A stretch of DNA of 64,000 nt, taken from the NCBI RefSeq assembly GCF_005886805.2, contig NZ_CP045429.1:3194501-3258500 (forward strand). The letters run 5' to 3'. Source of the stretch: Pseudoalteromonas rubra (GTDB lineage Bacteria > Pseudomonadota > Gammaproteobacteria > Enterobacterales > Alteromonadaceae). A model generated the notes under the pieces. The model searched no databases and was not told the DNA's origin. It saw only the letters and a program-made list of their open reading frames with translations. Made by a program: the position numbers and the translations under genes. Shown piece by piece: positions 17,456 through 34,814 of the stretch. Each line of letters begins with the position of its first letter. Position 1 is the stretch's first letter.

Positions 17456-19480
17456 ATGCTAGTTCAACGGATCTTTGCAGTACTCTATATGCTGGCCGGA
17501 CTGGCCAAAGCATTTCCACAATTAGAAAATGTCCCCGACATTCTGCGCCAAGCAGCCGCAGCCAATCAGGGCACCTGGTATGCTGGGATCAGTAATCTGT
17601 TAGCCCAGCATGGTGATATCACCAATGTAATTGTCGCAATCGCACTATTTGGCTCAGGTCTGGTGTTATGGCTCAATCCACGCTGGACGCGCTTTGTGAT
17701 CTACGGCCAGCTTGTCATGATGGCAGTCTTCATCACCTTACTGCATCGCTCTCAGCCACAAGTGATCCCGCTGGATGCCATTTTTATCATCGCAGCACTG
17801 GCGATGTTACGTCAGCAATTTCGCCGTACTGCTACTAAACGTGTATTTGCCAGCCAGGATTTTGCCAAACCCAAAGCGCAAGCAAAGTCACCCGACAAAC
17901 CGAAGCTGGCAGATGAGTATGACGTGATCATCATAGGTGCTGGTATCTCAGGCCTGACCGCCGCCAGCGAATTTACCACAGAGCGTGTACTGGTACTGGA
18001 GAAAAGCCCCACCTTCGGCGGTAATGCGCGCTGTAACAGTCATCGCTCACTATCGCATCCGATTGCCGGGGTGTGTTTCCAACAGCCCGTGCCAGGCTCA
18101 GATATGGATCAGCTGCTGACTAAACTGGACCTGCAAAATAAATTTAAAACCAATGCCGAAGATACGTTAGTTTTCTTCGATACAGTTCTACTGCTCAAGT
18201 GTCTCAATGAGATCACTTTAGGCTTTATAAAATTTCCCAGCTACCTGCTTAAACCATCAGTTTGGGGGTTAACAGGCCAGCTACTGCTGAACGCCTTGAT
18301 TGGAAAGCCTTATGTTGTTGCCGCCAAGCAACTGGGCGATCCCATCTTCGCTGACCTGTATCAGTTTCTTGACGAATTTGCTGCCACTACAGATCGCTTC
18401 CCACACGTGCCCTGGCATGAACAAACTGGCTGGAGCAAAGAAGAAATGGTGCAGCTGGACTGCCTATCTTTATACAGTTATCTGTTCGAGCCGGAAAAAA
18501 CCGCATCATTCCCAGCGCATTTACAACCACCTCGTAAGCTCGGCAAGCTGGTTGAAAATGCGGTAACAACCACGCTCAGAGTCGAGTGTCTGGATATCCA
18601 TGAAGTTTCGGCCTACGTAGGCCTGCACTTTCTCGTTGGTTATCTGCGTGGCAATTTAGTCACCCTACCAGGCGGTAATGGCCATATCAGCGAAGCTTTG
18701 GTTGCCCACCTGCACAAACAAACGAACATCACACTATTGAGCGATGTGGTACTGACCAATCTGGACAATACCGAAGCGAGCGTGCAACTGACCGCCAAAG
18801 TACAGCACCATAATATCTCGGTCAAAGCCAAAAAGCTGATTTGGGCCGCGCCCAAGCATCACGTGACAGATTGGCTCCCAACGCTACCAGAAACCCAGAT
18901 CAAGGCCATCAAAGCCATTCGTCACGAAGATTATTATCTCGCCAATGCACTGTTATCACGCCCGGTGCTCAGCCATTCCTTTGGCGGTTACCTGATTGAA
19001 CCCGACCGCCCAGAGAAACCGTACGCCTGGTGTAAAGCTGGTACCTGCCTGGTCGCTAACTGGATGGACAGCGATAGCCGCAGCGAAGGCGGCGTGCTGA
19101 CCTTGCTCAAACCAACGACACGCGAAGAACGACAAGGGCGCACAGCAGAAAACGACTTTACCGGATTGCAGCAGCAGACCTACCGCGAAATCTCACTGAT
19201 GTTAAATAATATCGGTGTTGACCCGCGCATCGTTGAAGACATTCAGATCTGGTACTGGCCTGACGCCTTGGTCACTTCGGTCATTGGGCAACAGGCCAGC
19301 GGCCTATTTCAAAGTGCCTCACAACCACATTTTAGCGTGCACTTTGCCAATCAGGACAGCGTTGGGATAGGTAACCTTGAAAGTGCCATCTTTGCCGGCA
19401 AACAGGCTGCAACACAAATTAAACGCGCATTACAACATACGGATACAACCGCCATTTCGCGTAATAAGGAGACGGTATAA
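17456..19480 (+). CDS. pigB: PigB, membrane-attached FAD oxidoreductase of MAP synthesis
   Basis: PigB has 674 residues. The first 115 contain three or four hydrophobic helices ([19 protein letters not shown], later [17 protein letters not shown]) in a DoxX-like arrangement. The FAD-binding oxidoreductase domain then starts at about 155, with GAGISG at 161-166 and a Glu at the end of the second strand. The C-terminus ([20 protein letters not shown]) is the second FAD contact. In the known pathway PigB oxidises dihydro-MAP to 2-methyl-3-n-amyl-pyrrole (MAP). The membrane domain suggests the last steps occur at the membrane. Its stop overlaps the pigC start (TAATG). Confidence 0.92.
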   Translation: MLVQRIFAVLYMLAGLAKAFPQLENVPDILRQAAAANQGTWYAGISNLLAQHGDITNVIVAIALFGSGLVLWLNPRWTRFVIYGQLVMMAVFITLLHRSQPQVIPLDAIFIIAALAMLRQQFRRTATKRVFASQDFAKPKAQAKSPDKPKLADEYDVIIIGAGISGLTAASEFTTERVLVLEKSPTFGGNARCNSHRSLSHPIAGVCFQQPVPGSDMDQLLTKLDLQNKFKTNAEDTLVFFDTVLLLKCLNEITLGFIKFPSYLLKPSVWGLTGQLLLNALIGKPYVVAAKQLGDPIFADLYQFLDEFAATTDRFPHVPWHEQTGWSKEEMVQLDCLSLYSYLFEPEKTASFPAHLQPPRKLGKLVENAVTTTLRVECLDIHEVSAYVGLHFLVGYLRGNLVTLPGGNGHISEALVAHLHKQTNITLLSDVVLTNLDNTEASVQLTAKVQHHNISVKAKKLIWAAPKHHVTDWLPTLPETQIKAIKAIRHEDYYLANALLSRPVLSHSFGGYLIEPDRPEKPYAWCKAGTCLVANWMDSDSRSEGGVLTLLKPTTREERQGRTAENDFTGLQQQTYREISLMLNNIGVDPRIVEDIQIWYWPDALVTSVIGQQASGLFQSASQPHFSVHFANQDSVGIGNLESAIFAGKQAATQIKRALQHTDTTAISRNKETV

Positions 19481-22128
19481 TGAGCCAATCACTCGTCGTC
19501 GCCCTCAGTGGCAACGAACAACTGGAATTAGGTCACCTAGGCGGCAAAGGCCACTCACTGAATCATCTGATCCGTGCAGGCCTGCCCGTCCCACCTGCTT
19601 TTTGCATCACTGCAGAGGCCTATCAAACCTTTGTTAACACCGCATTGCCGGATGACTTGCTCAGTGCGCCTGAGCTGGATAAGGTGCGAGATACTATCCT
19701 CAGTGCCGATATTCCTGAGCAGTTACGTACTGCCATTGCATCAGCCTATCAGGGACTGGGCGACAATGCACAAATAGCCGTTCGTTCGTCGGCCCTCGAC
19801 GAAGATGGCCAGAGCCAGAGTTTTGCTGGTCAGTACGAAACTTACCTGCATGTGCAGGGTAACGACAGTGTGATGGAAAAAGTTCGCGCATGCTGGGCTT
19901 CATTGTGGGCAGAACGTGCTGCCGGATATCGCAACAGCAGTGCTGCGGATACCGCCATTGCCGTGGTGTTACAAACTATGGTGGATGCTGATGCTGCCGG
20001 AGTCATGTTCACTCAGGACCCGCTCAGTGGCGACACCAATAAAGTGGTCATAGATAGCTGCTGGGGCCTGGGTGAAGGTGTGGTATCCGGACAAGTAAGT
20101 ACCGACAGCTTTATCCTCGACAAAGACAGCGGTGAGCTGCTGCAACAAGAGATCCGCGTTAAGCCTCAATATTGTCAGCGCAACGCACAAGGCCAGGTTA
20201 CCTTGCTAAGTACGCCAGAGGCGCAACAGCAGTCAGCCAGCCTGAACGAAGCTCAGCTCGCACAGTTGCTCACTTTGGCTAAGCAGGCACAGGCACTCTA
20301 TCAGACCGAACTGGACATCGAGTGGGCCCTGAAGGATGACAAGATCTGGCTACTCCAGGCCCGCCCGGTCACCACTCAGGCCAGTAAAGCAGAACCCATT
20401 TATGCGAACCCCTGGGAGCAGGATCAACGTATTAAAGAGGGGGCATTTTTTTCTCGTATGGACACCGGTGAAATCGTCACTGGACTCATGACCCCACTCG
20501 GCCTGTCATTTTGTGAGTTCTATCAGAAGCACATTCATGGCCCGGCCATCAAAACCATGGGCCTGGCTGACATCAGCGACTGGCAAGTTTATATGGGCTA
20601 CATTCAGGGTCAGGTATATCTGAATATCTCCGGCTCCGCACACATGCTGCGCCAGTGCCCGCCCACCCGGGATGAGATGAAGTTCACCACCCGCTATGCG
20701 ACGTCAGATATCGATTTCAGCAACTACCGTAACCCTTATGGACCTGGTGTAGAGGGCTGGGATTATGCGAAAAGTGCCTGGCACTGGTTAAAACAGCAAG
20801 TTCACAATATGCGCAATGCCGGTAAAATCGTGGATGACATGATTGCACTGCGCGAAAGCGAAACGAAGCGCTTTTTGGCGCTGGATTTGCCCAGTATGTC
20901 ACTCAGTGAGCTGGACAAAGAGCTGACCCGAATCGACACCTACTTTTTGGACTCCTGCGCCGCTTACATGCCTTTCTTTTTACAGTCATTTGCGCTGTAC
21001 GATGCACTGGCTGAGACCTGTGAAGAACACTTCAAAGATCAAGGCGAAGGGCTGCAAAATCGCATTAAAGCCTCCATGAACAACCTGCGAACCATAGAAG
21101 TGACACGGGGGATCCTGGATCTTGTCGAACAGGTTCAGAGTAATCCTGAGCTAAAAGCCGTGTTTGAACGTTTTGAGGCTGAAGAACTGGTAAGCATCCT
21201 CCCCGCGCATCCGCTGGGGCAACCATTCTGGCAGGGGCCATTTGAAGCCTTTTTGCTCGAATTTGGCGCCCGTGGCCGTCAGGAGTTTGAATTGAGTATT
21301 CCACGCTGGCGTGACGATCCCAGTTACTTGTTACAGGTCATGAAAATGTACCTGAAACACCCGGTCGATCTGGAGAAGAAGCTCAAAGAGACCGAAAGCT
21401 TGCGCGAAGCCGACAGCGAGCAACTCTTTAAAGCTTTACCCGCCGGTGCGCGCTTTAAACTTAAGACCATTATCAAACTATATGGGGTTATGGCAGAGCG
21501 CCGTGAAGCGACTCGCCCTACCTTTATTACAGAGACCTGGTTCTATCGCTGCATCATTCTTGAAGTACTGTCGCGCCTGGAGCGAGACAATCTGGCGAAA
21601 GTAGCCGACTTGCCTTATATCGATTTCAACCGCCTGCGTGATTATGTCGCCGGACGCATGGGGGCCGCTGAGGCATTCAGCGAATCTCTGCTCAATGCCA
21701 ATCGCCACAGTCACTTGTTCAACTTGCATGCTGAAGAGCCACCAATGGCAATCATTGGCCCATATACGCCAAAAATGAAGACCACGGCACAAACACACAG
21801 CGATTCGATGAGTGGCCTGGCCGCCAGCCCCGGCAAGATAGTCGCCAAGGCACGGGTTATTACCGATCTGCAAGCACAGGCTGGTGAATTGGAGCCTGGA
21901 GAGATTTTGGTCGCACGCTTTACCGATGCCAGCTGGACGCCTTTATTTGCACTCGCCAGCGGAGTTGTCACGGACATCGGGTCCACACTATCTCACAGCT
22001 GTATTGTGGCACGTGAATTTGGCATTCCGGCTGTCGTGAACTTACACAGTGCAACCCAGGCGATTAAAAGTGGCGACACGCTGATCCTCGACGGAGATCA
22101 GGGCACGGTGATCATTCAGCGGGAATAA
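19480..22128 (+). CDS. pigC: PigC, prodigiosin-forming condensing enzyme
   Basis: PigC (882 residues) joins MAP and MBC to give prodigiosin with use of ATP. The N-terminal 310 residues are an ATP-grasp domain of the pyruvate phosphate dikinase/PEP synthase type ([20 protein letters not shown], then [17 protein letters not shown]). A long middle domain peculiar to prodiginine enzymes follows. The C-terminal swivelling phosphohistidine domain has His839 in [17 protein letters not shown]. This matches the known three-domain plan in which phosphate passes through a central His. It overlaps pigB by one base, and is followed by the only long gap in the operon (145 bp). Confidence 0.95.
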   Translation: MSQSLVVALSGNEQLELGHLGGKGHSLNHLIRAGLPVPPAFCITAEAYQTFVNTALPDDLLSAPELDKVRDTILSADIPEQLRTAIASAYQGLGDNAQIAVRSSALDEDGQSQSFAGQYETYLHVQGNDSVMEKVRACWASLWAERAAGYRNSSAADTAIAVVLQTMVDADAAGVMFTQDPLSGDTNKVVIDSCWGLGEGVVSGQVSTDSFILDKDSGELLQQEIRVKPQYCQRNAQGQVTLLSTPEAQQQSASLNEAQLAQLLTLAKQAQALYQTELDIEWALKDDKIWLLQARPVTTQASKAEPIYANPWEQDQRIKEGAFFSRMDTGEIVTGLMTPLGLSFCEFYQKHIHGPAIKTMGLADISDWQVYMGYIQGQVYLNISGSAHMLRQCPPTRDEMKFTTRYATSDIDFSNYRNPYGPGVEGWDYAKSAWHWLKQQVHNMRNAGKIVDDMIALRESETKRFLALDLPSMSLSELDKELTRIDTYFLDSCAAYMPFFLQSFALYDALAETCEEHFKDQGEGLQNRIKASMNNLRTIEVTRGILDLVEQVQSNPELKAVFERFEAEELVSILPAHPLGQPFWQGPFEAFLLEFGARGRQEFELSIPRWRDDPSYLLQVMKMYLKHPVDLEKKLKETESLREADSEQLFKALPAGARFKLKTIIKLYGVMAERREATRPTFITETWFYRCIILEVLSRLERDNLAKVADLPYIDFNRLRDYVAGRMGAAEAFSESLLNANRHSHLFNLHAEEPPMAIIGPYTPKMKTTAQTHSDSMSGLAASPGKIVAKARVITDLQAQAGELEPGEILVARFTDASWTPLFALASGVVTDIGSTLSHSCIVAREFGIPAVVNLHSATQAIKSGDTLILDGDQGTVIIQRE

Positions 22129-22273
22129 TCTAATCCATCGCGGGCCACAGGCCCGCATCTCAACATTTAACTTAACAATACAACGGCAAGTAGCGTGCTG
22201 CCGCCGTTGCGGGTCGTTGCGTGCAGTTTTTTATGACGAACCGAGTTTTAGCAGGCAGCAGAAGGAATAAATT
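22129..22273 (+). promoter_or_regulatory. pigC-pigD spacer with two hairpins
   Basis: GCGGGCC (22140-22146) pairs with GGCCCGC (22150-22156) across a three-base loop. CAACGGC (22181-22187) pairs with GCCGTTG (22203-22209), with an alternative inner CGGCA/TGCCG pairing. Neither has a T-run. This is the longest gap inside the operon, so it may process the message, set the ratio of the two halves, or hold a secondary promoter. AGAAGGAATAAATT just before the pigD ATG is its ribosome-binding site. Confidence 0.55.
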
Positions 22274-27375
<5,102 letters not shown>

Positions 27376-27442
27376 GGAAAACGGGTCGCGCAGCCGAGCA
27401 GGCCCGACCCTAAACGTAATACATGATTGATAAGGATTACTT

Positions 27443-28462
27443 ATGACTCTCAACAAACAAGATGTCGTTAACCATATGATGGGCTTCTTTCAGGCCAAAG
27501 CGGTAACCGCTGCATTATCACTCAAACTGTTTGACCATTTTCGCGACACCGACCTGAGCGCTGAACAACTGGCCGACAAAATCGACGCGCCGCTACGCTC
27601 AACGGAGCAAATGCTGATTGCGCTGCACGCCATGGGTTATCTCACCAAACAAGATGACCTGTATCAATTACCAGCACAACACCATTCCTTTTTGTTAAGT
27701 GATGAACCCATGTGGCTGGGCTGGCTGGGTCGTCATATCGACACCTTCCTGTATCCGCTGTGGGGCGAGCTAAGCAGCGCCGTGAAGAGTGACACCAATC
27801 AGCGTGAAGCCGTCTTTGGTGACAACCGCAGCTGGTTCGACATCTTGTATCAAAACCCAGATGACGTCGCTGATTTTCAGGAGTTTTTGGGTAAATTTGC
27901 CGCACCGTTCATCGAAGGCTTTGTTAAAGACTATGATTTCTCGCAACACCACTCCTTTTTAGATATTGGCAGTGGCATTGGCACCTTACCCATTGCCGTA
28001 GCCAATGCACACCCGGGCGTGTCGCTGGCGATCTGTGAACTGCCGCAGGCGTCGGCTTTTTTACGAGATAAGCTGGGTGAGCAAGGCTACGGCGACCGCA
28101 TTGAGGTGGTCGAAGGCGACGTGATCGCCGGCAACCTGCCAATTGGCAACTATGATCTCATCCACCTTGGCTGGATGTTGCATGACTATGCGCCAGAAAC
28201 CCAGGTCACCATCCTCAAAAATATCTATAACGCCATGCCTGCCGGTGGCCGCTTTATTGCGTCAGAAACCCCGTTGAATGATGACAAGTCAGGCCCAGAG
28301 TTTACCGCTTTGCTGTCATTAAACATGCTGGTATCCACCGACGGCGGTATTGAAAGCAGCAGTGAAGAATATCTGGCGCGTTTCCATGAAGCCGGATTCA
28401 GCAATGCCCGTATTCTAGAGATCCCCGGGCCACGGACCCTGATTGTCGGCGAAAAAGCCTGA
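27443..28462 (+). CDS. pigF: PigF, O-methyltransferase forming MBC
   Basis: PigF (339 residues) methylates the hydroxyl of 4-hydroxy-2,2'-bipyrrole-5-carbaldehyde (HBC) with S-adenosylmethionine to give MBC. The protein has an N-terminal helical dimerisation/winged-helix region (residues 1-100) like that of hydroxyindole and caffeate O-methyltransferases. The SAM-binding motif FLDIGSGIGTLP follows at about 171-182, and LGWMLHDYAPE near 242 holds the His-Asp pair of the catalytic region. A gap of 67 bp separates it from pigE. ATAAGG precedes the ATG. Confidence 0.93.
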   Translation: MTLNKQDVVNHMMGFFQAKAVTAALSLKLFDHFRDTDLSAEQLADKIDAPLRSTEQMLIALHAMGYLTKQDDLYQLPAQHHSFLLSDEPMWLGWLGRHIDTFLYPLWGELSSAVKSDTNQREAVFGDNRSWFDILYQNPDDVADFQEFLGKFAAPFIEGFVKDYDFSQHHSFLDIGSGIGTLPIAVANAHPGVSLAICELPQASAFLRDKLGEQGYGDRIEVVEGDVIAGNLPIGNYDLIHLGWMLHDYAPETQVTILKNIYNAMPAGGRFIASETPLNDDKSGPEFTALLSLNMLVSTDGGIESSSEEYLARFHEAGFSNARILEIPGPRTLIVGEKA

Positions 28463-28489
28463 TCAGACACGAACAGAAGGAGTAGCAGG

Positions 28490-28738
28490 ATGTTAGTCAC
28501 TAAATTACTAGAGCATATCGCCGAACAGTTTCTCGACGGCGAGCAAGACGGCCTTGAGTCGCAGACCCCCTTGTTTGAGCTGAATATCGTTGATTCGGCG
28601 GCCATTTTTGACCTGGTCGATTACCTCAAACAAGAAACCCAGTTAAACATAGGTATGCAGGAGATCCACCCAGGCAACTTTGCGTCAGTCGATGCCATGG
28701 TCACCCTGGTTGAACGCCTTCAAACAGAGCAAGCATAA
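28490..28738 (+). CDS. pigG: PigG, peptidyl carrier protein for proline
   Basis: This 82-residue acidic helical protein is the carrier that receives L-proline from PigI and holds it while PigA oxidises it to the pyrrole. Ser36 in NIVDSAAIF is the predicted phosphopantetheine attachment site, a local variant of the usual DSL motif. PigL is the likely activating enzyme. The gene has a good ribosome-binding site (GAAGGAGTAGCAGG) and sits 27 bp after pigF and 11 bp before pigH. Confidence 0.92.
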   Translation: MLVTKLLEHIAEQFLDGEQDGLESQTPLFELNIVDSAAIFDLVDYLKQETQLNIGMQEIHPGNFASVDAMVTLVERLQTEQA

Positions 28739-28749
28739 GGAGGCTTGAT

Positions 28750-30696
28750 ATGAGTGCCACAAACCCAAAAGTAAACCCGGATATTATGGAAACTCTGCAA
28801 CAGGAAGTTCTGAAGACCTTTACTGAACTGACTGAGTACCCTGCTAATACTCTGGATCTGACCAGCCACCTGGAGAACGACTTCGGGATAGATTCTATTG
28901 CGCTGGCCGAAGTCACCGCGGCATTGACCAAGCAGTTGCAACTCAAAAACCCCCTGTCCATTCAGAACATTCACTGTATCGCTGACGCGGTTAAGCAAAT
29001 CGCCGCACAGGAATTTCACCTCAGTGAAACCAAAACAACAGGAAGCAGTGATGGTAAGCAAAATGCACACAGCTGGTTGCGCGAACAAGTGATTACTGTG
29101 TTTGCCAGTTTCAGTGGCTACAATGCCACGGAGCTGAGTATGGATGCCGAAATTGAAAGTGACTTGGGGATAGATTCAGTCACCGTGGTTTCAGCACAGG
29201 GCGAGCTGCTAAAAGCACTGGGACTGAGAGACAACCTGAGCATCCCGAATTGTAAAACCCTGGCGGAACTGGAACAGGCTTTTGCTAAGCTACTGGTTGA
29301 AGAAAAAGGCACACAGTGGGCCGATGAGCTGGTCACCAAAAACCCCTTAATTGACGAACTGCTCAACCCTGCGACCCGCAGTGAAGACGTGCAACATCAA
29401 ATCGACAGTGATGATGGCGATAACCGCACCATGCGCGACTTTGTCGGGATCCAGCACGGCGATCTGTTTCACAAGGCCCGTGAGTTCAAATCCTTTTACG
29501 ACAAGAAAAAAGCGCAGCAACTATACTGGTATGGTATGCCGCTGGAAACGCCCTGTAAAAATCGCGCCGTTATGTTCGATGAAGTCACTGGCACCAGTCG
29601 CGAATTTCTGATGTTTGGCTCCAACAGTTATCTGGGTTTGTCGAATCATCCGGAAGTGATCCAGGCGATCCAAGACGCCGCAGCTCAATATGGCGCAACC
29701 AATACCGGTTGTCGGATCATTGCAGGCAGTAACGTGCTACATCTAGAACTGGAACGTAAGCTGGCCAAACTAAAAGGCCGTGAAGCCTGCATCGTTTACC
29801 CTTCAGGTTACTCGGCTAACCTGGGCTGTATTTCTGCACTGACCTCTAAACATGACCTGATCTTTACCGATGCCATTAACCATATGAGTATCACCGATGG
29901 CTGTAAACTGGCAGGTGCCCAGCGCAAAATTTACAATCACTCGCTGAACAGCCTGGAAAAATCACTGGCCAAGTATGCCGACCATCCCGGTGGCAAGCTG
30001 ATCGTCACCGATGGCGTCTTCAGTATGCACGGTGATATCGTCGACTTGCCGCGTCTGACTAAGCTTGCTAAGCGTTATGGCGCACGCGTGCTGGTTGATG
30101 ATGCCCACTCAACTGGCGTACTGGGTAAAACTGGTTCCGGTACCACAGAGCATTTCAATATGAAAGGCGAAGTTGATCTGGAGTTAGGTACCATGAGTAA
30201 AGCCTTGTCCGGTCTCGGCGGATTTGTCTGTGGTGATGGTGATGTGGTGGAATTCCTGCGCTTCTATTCTAACTCTTATGTCTTTGCCGCAACCATTCCA
30301 GCCCATGTTGCAGCCGGTGTGATTGCCTCAATCGATGTGATGTTGCGCGAACCAGAGCGTTTGACCAAGCTGTGGGACAATATTTATTACTTCCGCAATC
30401 TGTTATTACAGGCAGGCTTTGATCTGGAAAACTCTGATTCTGCCATTGTGCCTGTGGTTGTCGGTGATGATGCTAAAACGCTGGCGCTTGGCCGTGCTGT
30501 ACGTGCCCGAGGCCTGTACTGTCAGACCGTGGTCTTCCCGGGCGTGGCAGTTGGCGACGCACGATTACGTCTGAGCATCACCAGCGAACACACTCAGGCC
30601 GACCTGGATGAGGCCTATCGTATTTTGGTTGAAGGCGCGCTGGAAGTAGGCGTCCCACTCAATCAGGATGTTAAAGCGGGACTGGCGGAGGCCTGA
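28750..30696 (+). CDS. pigH: PigH, didomain ACP fused to alpha-oxoamine synthase
   Basis: PigH (648 residues) starts with two acyl carrier domains, with phosphopantetheine Ser49 (FGIDSIAL) and Ser143 (LGIDSVTVV). A serine palmitoyltransferase/KBL-type PLP domain from about 235 to the end follows, with Lys484 in [13 protein letters not shown]. Other family blocks are [25 protein letters not shown] and [11 protein letters not shown]. In the pathway the ACPs carry malonyl for extension by PigJ, and the PLP domain condenses the pyrrolyl-beta-ketoacyl unit with L-serine to form 4-hydroxy-2,2'-bipyrrole-5-methanol (HBM). It is two bases from pigI. Confidence 0.95.
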   Translation: MSATNPKVNPDIMETLQQEVLKTFTELTEYPANTLDLTSHLENDFGIDSIALAEVTAALTKQLQLKNPLSIQNIHCIADAVKQIAAQEFHLSETKTTGSSDGKQNAHSWLREQVITVFASFSGYNATELSMDAEIESDLGIDSVTVVSAQGELLKALGLRDNLSIPNCKTLAELEQAFAKLLVEEKGTQWADELVTKNPLIDELLNPATRSEDVQHQIDSDDGDNRTMRDFVGIQHGDLFHKAREFKSFYDKKKAQQLYWYGMPLETPCKNRAVMFDEVTGTSREFLMFGSNSYLGLSNHPEVIQAIQDAAAQYGATNTGCRIIAGSNVLHLELERKLAKLKGREACIVYPSGYSANLGCISALTSKHDLIFTDAINHMSITDGCKLAGAQRKIYNHSLNSLEKSLAKYADHPGGKLIVTDGVFSMHGDIVDLPRLTKLAKRYGARVLVDDAHSTGVLGKTGSGTTEHFNMKGEVDLELGTMSKALSGLGGFVCGDGDVVEFLRFYSNSYVFAATIPAHVAAGVIASIDVMLREPERLTKLWDNIYYFRNLLLQAGFDLENSDSAIVPVVVGDDAKTLALGRAVRARGLYCQTVVFPGVAVGDARLRLSITSEHTQADLDEAYRILVEGALEVGVPLNQDVKAGLAEA

Positions 30697-30698
30697 GT

Positions 30699-32195
30699 AT
30701 GACGAAAATTCCGTCATCAGCCCGTTTTGCACTGAACCTGCTGAGCCATGCTCAGCAGACCCCGCATAAAACGGCGCTGATCTGTGCCGATCAGCAATGG
30801 GATTATGCCCAACTCGCTGCACGCGCCTGCCAGATAGCCAATGCATTGTGCGCACTGGGACTGGATCAGGCACCGGTGCTGTTAAACCTGCCAAAGCATC
30901 CTGACACTGTTGCCGCCATCTACGCCTGCTGGCTCAGTGGAAACCATTATATTCCCATTGATTACAGCCAGCCTGAAGCCCGGGTTGAACGTATTATCTC
31001 TGCAGCAAAACCTGCATTAGTACTCGACCAGGATTGGCTGAATACACTCGATAGCCTGAGCCATAGCAGCGACTACGAGCAAGACCTGAGCGCATACATG
31101 TCACGTTTGCGTCAGTACCGGGATACCACGCTTGCCGCTGTCCTTTATACCTCGGGCTCTACTGGCACGCCCAAAGGGGTGCAGATCAGTCATGACATGT
31201 TGGACTTTTTCATTGACTGGGCGGCGCACACAACTTGCATTGACAACGAAGACATCCTGGCCAACCATGCCAGCTTTGCCTTTGACTTAAGTACTTTCGA
31301 CCTCTTTGCCACCGTGCGCGCCGGTGCCTGTGTGTGGTTGATCACTGAACAGGAACAAAAAGATCCCCTGGCCCTGATCAGCGGGATCAAGAAGCATCAG
31401 GTGAGTATCTGGTACAGTGTGCCTTCAATCCTGTCTATGATGGTACGCAGTGGAGAACTGAACAGTCATTGCACCGCGACCCTGAAGCAGGTCATTTTTG
31501 CTGGTGAACCATTTGCCGTGGCGGCATTGCAACGCTTGATCACTTGCCTGCCCGCCGGTACCGCGCTGCATAACTGGTACGGCCCAACCGAAACCAATGT
31601 GTGCGTAGCTTGGCAAGTTAACCGCCCCCAGCTGGACGGGCTGCGTCATCTGCCTATCGGGTCCTTGCTACCCGAATTAAAAGGCTGGCTGGAAGATGAT
31701 ACAGGAAAGAGGACACCACTGACTGAAAGCCTGGGCCAGTGTGGCGAGCTCATTATTGGCGGACGCTGTGTTACACCGGGTTATGCCAATGTGGACCTGC
31801 CCAGAGCCACAGCACTACACCAACAAAACTGTCATGCGACCGGCGACCTGGTTGAACTGACCGAGGCGGGACTCATCTATCGTGGCCGCATCGACGATAT
31901 GGTTAAGCTGAACGGTTATCGGGTTGAGCTAGGCGAAATCGAATCGCTGCTGCATCGGCACCCGGCCATAGATCAAGCTGCATTACATCTCTCGCTGGGC
32001 GAACAGCAGCATCAGCTTATTGCCGTGATCGTTCTCAAAGATGGTGCAGAAAAACCCTCGCTACTGGTATTAAAGCAATTTTTAAAACAGCAACTGCCAG
32101 CCTATATGTTGCCACACAAAGTGATAGTCACAGCACAGCTACCACTCAATGCCAATGGCAAAGTTGACCGTAAACAACTGGCTGAGCTGATGTAA
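30699..32195 (+). CDS. pigI: PigI, L-prolyl-AMP ligase
   Basis: PigI is a stand-alone adenylation-domain protein of 498 residues that activates L-proline and loads it on PigG. The core motifs are in order: [16 protein letters not shown] at about 150, [10 protein letters not shown] near 294, [18 protein letters not shown] with [16 protein letters not shown] near 405, and the terminal catalytic Lys in [11 protein letters not shown] near 486. It has no fused carrier domain, as expected because PigG is separate. It sits two bases after pigH and 16 bp before pigJ. Confidence 0.94.
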   Translation: MTKIPSSARFALNLLSHAQQTPHKTALICADQQWDYAQLAARACQIANALCALGLDQAPVLLNLPKHPDTVAAIYACWLSGNHYIPIDYSQPEARVERIISAAKPALVLDQDWLNTLDSLSHSSDYEQDLSAYMSRLRQYRDTTLAAVLYTSGSTGTPKGVQISHDMLDFFIDWAAHTTCIDNEDILANHASFAFDLSTFDLFATVRAGACVWLITEQEQKDPLALISGIKKHQVSIWYSVPSILSMMVRSGELNSHCTATLKQVIFAGEPFAVAALQRLITCLPAGTALHNWYGPTETNVCVAWQVNRPQLDGLRHLPIGSLLPELKGWLEDDTGKRTPLTESLGQCGELIIGGRCVTPGYANVDLPRATALHQQNCHATGDLVELTEAGLIYRGRIDDMVKLNGYRVELGEIESLLHRHPAIDQAALHLSLGEQQHQLIAVIVLKDGAEKPSLLVLKQFLKQQLPAYMLPHKVIVTAQLPLNANGKVDRKQLAELM

Positions 32196-32211
32196 TTATG
32201 AGAGGCGTATT

Positions 32212-34503
32212 ATGAGCAGACCCCCTACTTCCCCTTTAGCCATAGTCGGGATCGGCTGTGCTTTGCCCAACGGCATGAACTTTGCTGACCTGGCAAAACA
32301 GGGGACACTCAATCCGAGTCAGTTTACTCATCCGTTTGGCTGGTCGGTCGCTGCTGAGCCACTCAGAGGTGGGCAAGTGCACACCGATAGCTTTGATTAC
32401 AAGAAGTTTTCTATTCCCCCCTTGTTTCGCAAGGCGGTCAGTCGCGAAACCCGAATGGCACTGCTTGCTGCTGAAGAAGCGCTGAGCCAGCTGACCCTCA
32501 GTGAAACGCTGCGCGATCATTGCGATCAACTCTGTGCAACACATATGGCCAGTGACGCGGCTTATCGTAATGCCACCAAAGTAACTGCATTGCGGACTTT
32601 GAGTGAACAATTGGCTGATACTGACAGTGCGCAAATGCGCATCGATGAGTACAAGCAGGCGCTGGCAGGTACCTTTGGGGCCACCTCTCACGATCGGGTT
32701 GGAGAAATGGCCTCAACCATACCCGCCCGGATAGCACATTTTGCCCACACACGAGGGAAATGCCAGACCCTGGATGGCGGTGATCTTGGCGGTTTGCGTC
32801 TGTTACAGGCAGCGCAGGACAACTTTCGCTATGCAGACAGCCAGCTCGCTGTCCTCACCAGTATTCAATGCTTTCACCACCAGCCACAAGCTGAAATTCT
32901 CCATCATCAGGGCATTTCAACTCAGCAACCCTGGCTCGAAGGTGCCATCTCTCTGGTGGTCTGCCCTGTGACCACGGCCGAACAACAAGGCTGGCCGGTA
33001 CTGATGCAGCTAGGGACTATCACCACCACAGCCACAGAGCAGGAAGCCACGCGCTATTTCGCCGGTGCAAGTCAGGTCTTTTATCAGTTACTTGAGATGC
33101 ACCTGGGCCAGGAAACTCACTGTGCCGGCGCCGCAACTTTTGGACCACACTGGCAAATAAATAAGGCTGTATCACACGAAGACACCGACGCGAGTGACGA
33201 CCAGGTGGCAATCACTCAATATTGCCCCATCACTGCACTGGGTGACGACAAAGCCCGTTTCTGGCAAACATTGGCCAATGGGGATGACCTGTTGCGATCG
33301 CAATCGGCACAGCAACTCAATGCATCGGCATTTGTCAGGGCAACCCCTCAGAAACTGAGCACCTACATAGACCAAGCAATGAGCTTTGACAGCCATAATC
33401 CGTGCGACCAGGTCCTGAATAAACCTATGATGCCGGCCAAAAAAGCGCGCCTGGATGTGTCCCAACTGCGGCTGTTGAACGCCACAGAGTCTGTCGAGAT
33501 TGGGGAATTCAAACGCCCGGCAGTGATCCTGGCATGTAACCTGTCTCTGAATGCCGATCGTCAATTAGGCGCGTGTGCACTGTGGGATCAGTTACCAGCA
33601 GCCCCGACACATTTACCTCAACCCACGCCACCGCCAATCAATCGCTGGAGCTGGTATGGCGCAACAGGATTAGGGGGTGCCCGGTTGTTGGCAGAGCATC
33701 TGAAGATCCCACATGCCGACTGTATCGCCATTGAGGCGGCCTGTGCCAGTTCTATGGCCGCACTGCACAATGCTGTCAGAGGGCTGCAATCCGGACGCTA
33801 TGACGGCATTGTGCTGGCCGGGATTGAAACTGCCACATTAGAGCGAGATCTGGTGCTGTGCGGCGCACAGATGATGCTCTCAGCTACCCGCATTCGGCCT
33901 TTTGCTAAGGGGGCCGATGGCTTCACCCCTGGGGATGGCGGTGGTCTGTTTGTCCTGCAGGCTAAATCGGACGCACCCAATGCCATTGCCCATGTTGATG
34001 CCATTTCAGGTTCCTGCGACAGTCGCTCTATGACCGCGCCCGACCCACAAGGGCAGGCACTGGCCATGTATAAAACCTTACAACTGGCATCGGTCAACCC
34101 GGAACAAGTACAATATCTTGAAACCCATGGCACTGGCACCACGCTCGGCGACCAGGCTGAGCTGGAATCACTCTGTGCAGCCTATCGTCGTGAACACATG
34201 TCCCCCCTCTATCTGGGGTCTGGAAAATATAACTTTGGCCACTGTTTTGCCGGTGCCGGCGCCATTAGCCTGGCAAAAATGCTCGCAGCGCTGGAACATG
34301 GCTGCATGCCACCGACCCCAATTCTGGGGGAGCTCAATGATGCATTGCCATTCGAAAACATTCCGGCTGAGGTGCCACAACAGGCGCAACCCTGGCCCTT
34401 GCTGGACACCCAACAGCGCATTGGAGCCATCAATGCCTTTGGGACCGGCGGCATCAATTATCATCTGACTTTAATACACGCTCATTCACAGGAATCATTA
34501 TGA
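32212..34503 (+). CDS. pigJ: PigJ, ketosynthase with one degenerate and one active domain
   Basis: PigJ (763 residues) extends the pyrrolyl thioester with malonyl from PigH. Two beta-ketoacyl synthase regions are visible. The N-terminal one begins [13 protein letters not shown] but its nucleophile site reads [10 protein letters not shown] (residues 186-195), with no Cys, so it should be inactive. The C-terminal one is complete: Cys511 in [11 protein letters not shown], His639 in [10 protein letters not shown] and His677 in [10 protein letters not shown]. This matches the known chain-length-factor-like plus KS arrangement of prodiginine synthases. Its end overlaps pigK by four bases. Confidence 0.93.
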   Translation: MSRPPTSPLAIVGIGCALPNGMNFADLAKQGTLNPSQFTHPFGWSVAAEPLRGGQVHTDSFDYKKFSIPPLFRKAVSRETRMALLAAEEALSQLTLSETLRDHCDQLCATHMASDAAYRNATKVTALRTLSEQLADTDSAQMRIDEYKQALAGTFGATSHDRVGEMASTIPARIAHFAHTRGKCQTLDGGDLGGLRLLQAAQDNFRYADSQLAVLTSIQCFHHQPQAEILHHQGISTQQPWLEGAISLVVCPVTTAEQQGWPVLMQLGTITTTATEQEATRYFAGASQVFYQLLEMHLGQETHCAGAATFGPHWQINKAVSHEDTDASDDQVAITQYCPITALGDDKARFWQTLANGDDLLRSQSAQQLNASAFVRATPQKLSTYIDQAMSFDSHNPCDQVLNKPMMPAKKARLDVSQLRLLNATESVEIGEFKRPAVILACNLSLNADRQLGACALWDQLPAAPTHLPQPTPPPINRWSWYGATGLGGARLLAEHLKIPHADCIAIEAACASSMAALHNAVRGLQSGRYDGIVLAGIETATLERDLVLCGAQMMLSATRIRPFAKGADGFTPGDGGGLFVLQAKSDAPNAIAHVDAISGSCDSRSMTAPDPQGQALAMYKTLQLASVNPEQVQYLETHGTGTTLGDQAELESLCAAYRREHMSPLYLGSGKYNFGHCFAGAGAISLAKMLAALEHGCMPPTPILGELNDALPFENIPAEVPQQAQPWPLLDTQQRIGAINAFGTGGINYHLTLIHAHSQESL

Positions 34504-34814
34504 AACTTATCGTACACAAAATTCGCCTTAAGCACATTCAGCACCTGGGCGCCTTTCGCGACTGGGTCGAAACCACGGACTACAAGGCCTGCGAACAGCT
34601 TGATTCAGTCAAAGCCTTCGCGGTGTTTGAAGCGTCCGCCGAGGCAGATGCCCCGTTCCACTTTGTAGAAACCATCTACTTAGAATCCGAGCAGGCGTTT
34701 GAGCAAGATATGACCACCCCGCTGTTCCAAAGTCTGGTCAGTCGCTTTGACGAGATGGCCGAAGTCGTCGAGGAGTTTAAAGGCGAGCGTATCGCACAGG
34801 GTTATCAGCAGTGA
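34500..34814 (+). CDS. pigK: PigK, small accessory protein of prodigiosin synthesis
   Basis: This 104-residue protein takes the position and size of PigK and of the related RedY in actinobacterial prodiginine clusters. It is soluble and acidic, with an alpha/beta pattern (KLIVHKIRL strand, AFRDWVETT helix, [10 protein letters not shown] strand, [11 protein letters not shown] strand, [14 protein letters not shown] helix) that fits a dimeric ferredoxin-like barrel. No catalytic residue can be named. Its role is not settled; a chaperone or cyclisation helper for the bipyrrole branch is one suggestion. It overlaps both neighbours by four bases, so it is translated with them. Confidence 0.85.
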   Translation: MKLIVHKIRLKHIQHLGAFRDWVETTDYKACEQLDSVKAFAVFEASAEADAPFHFVETIYLESEQAFEQDMTTPLFQSLVSRFDEMAEVVEEFKGERIAQGYQQ

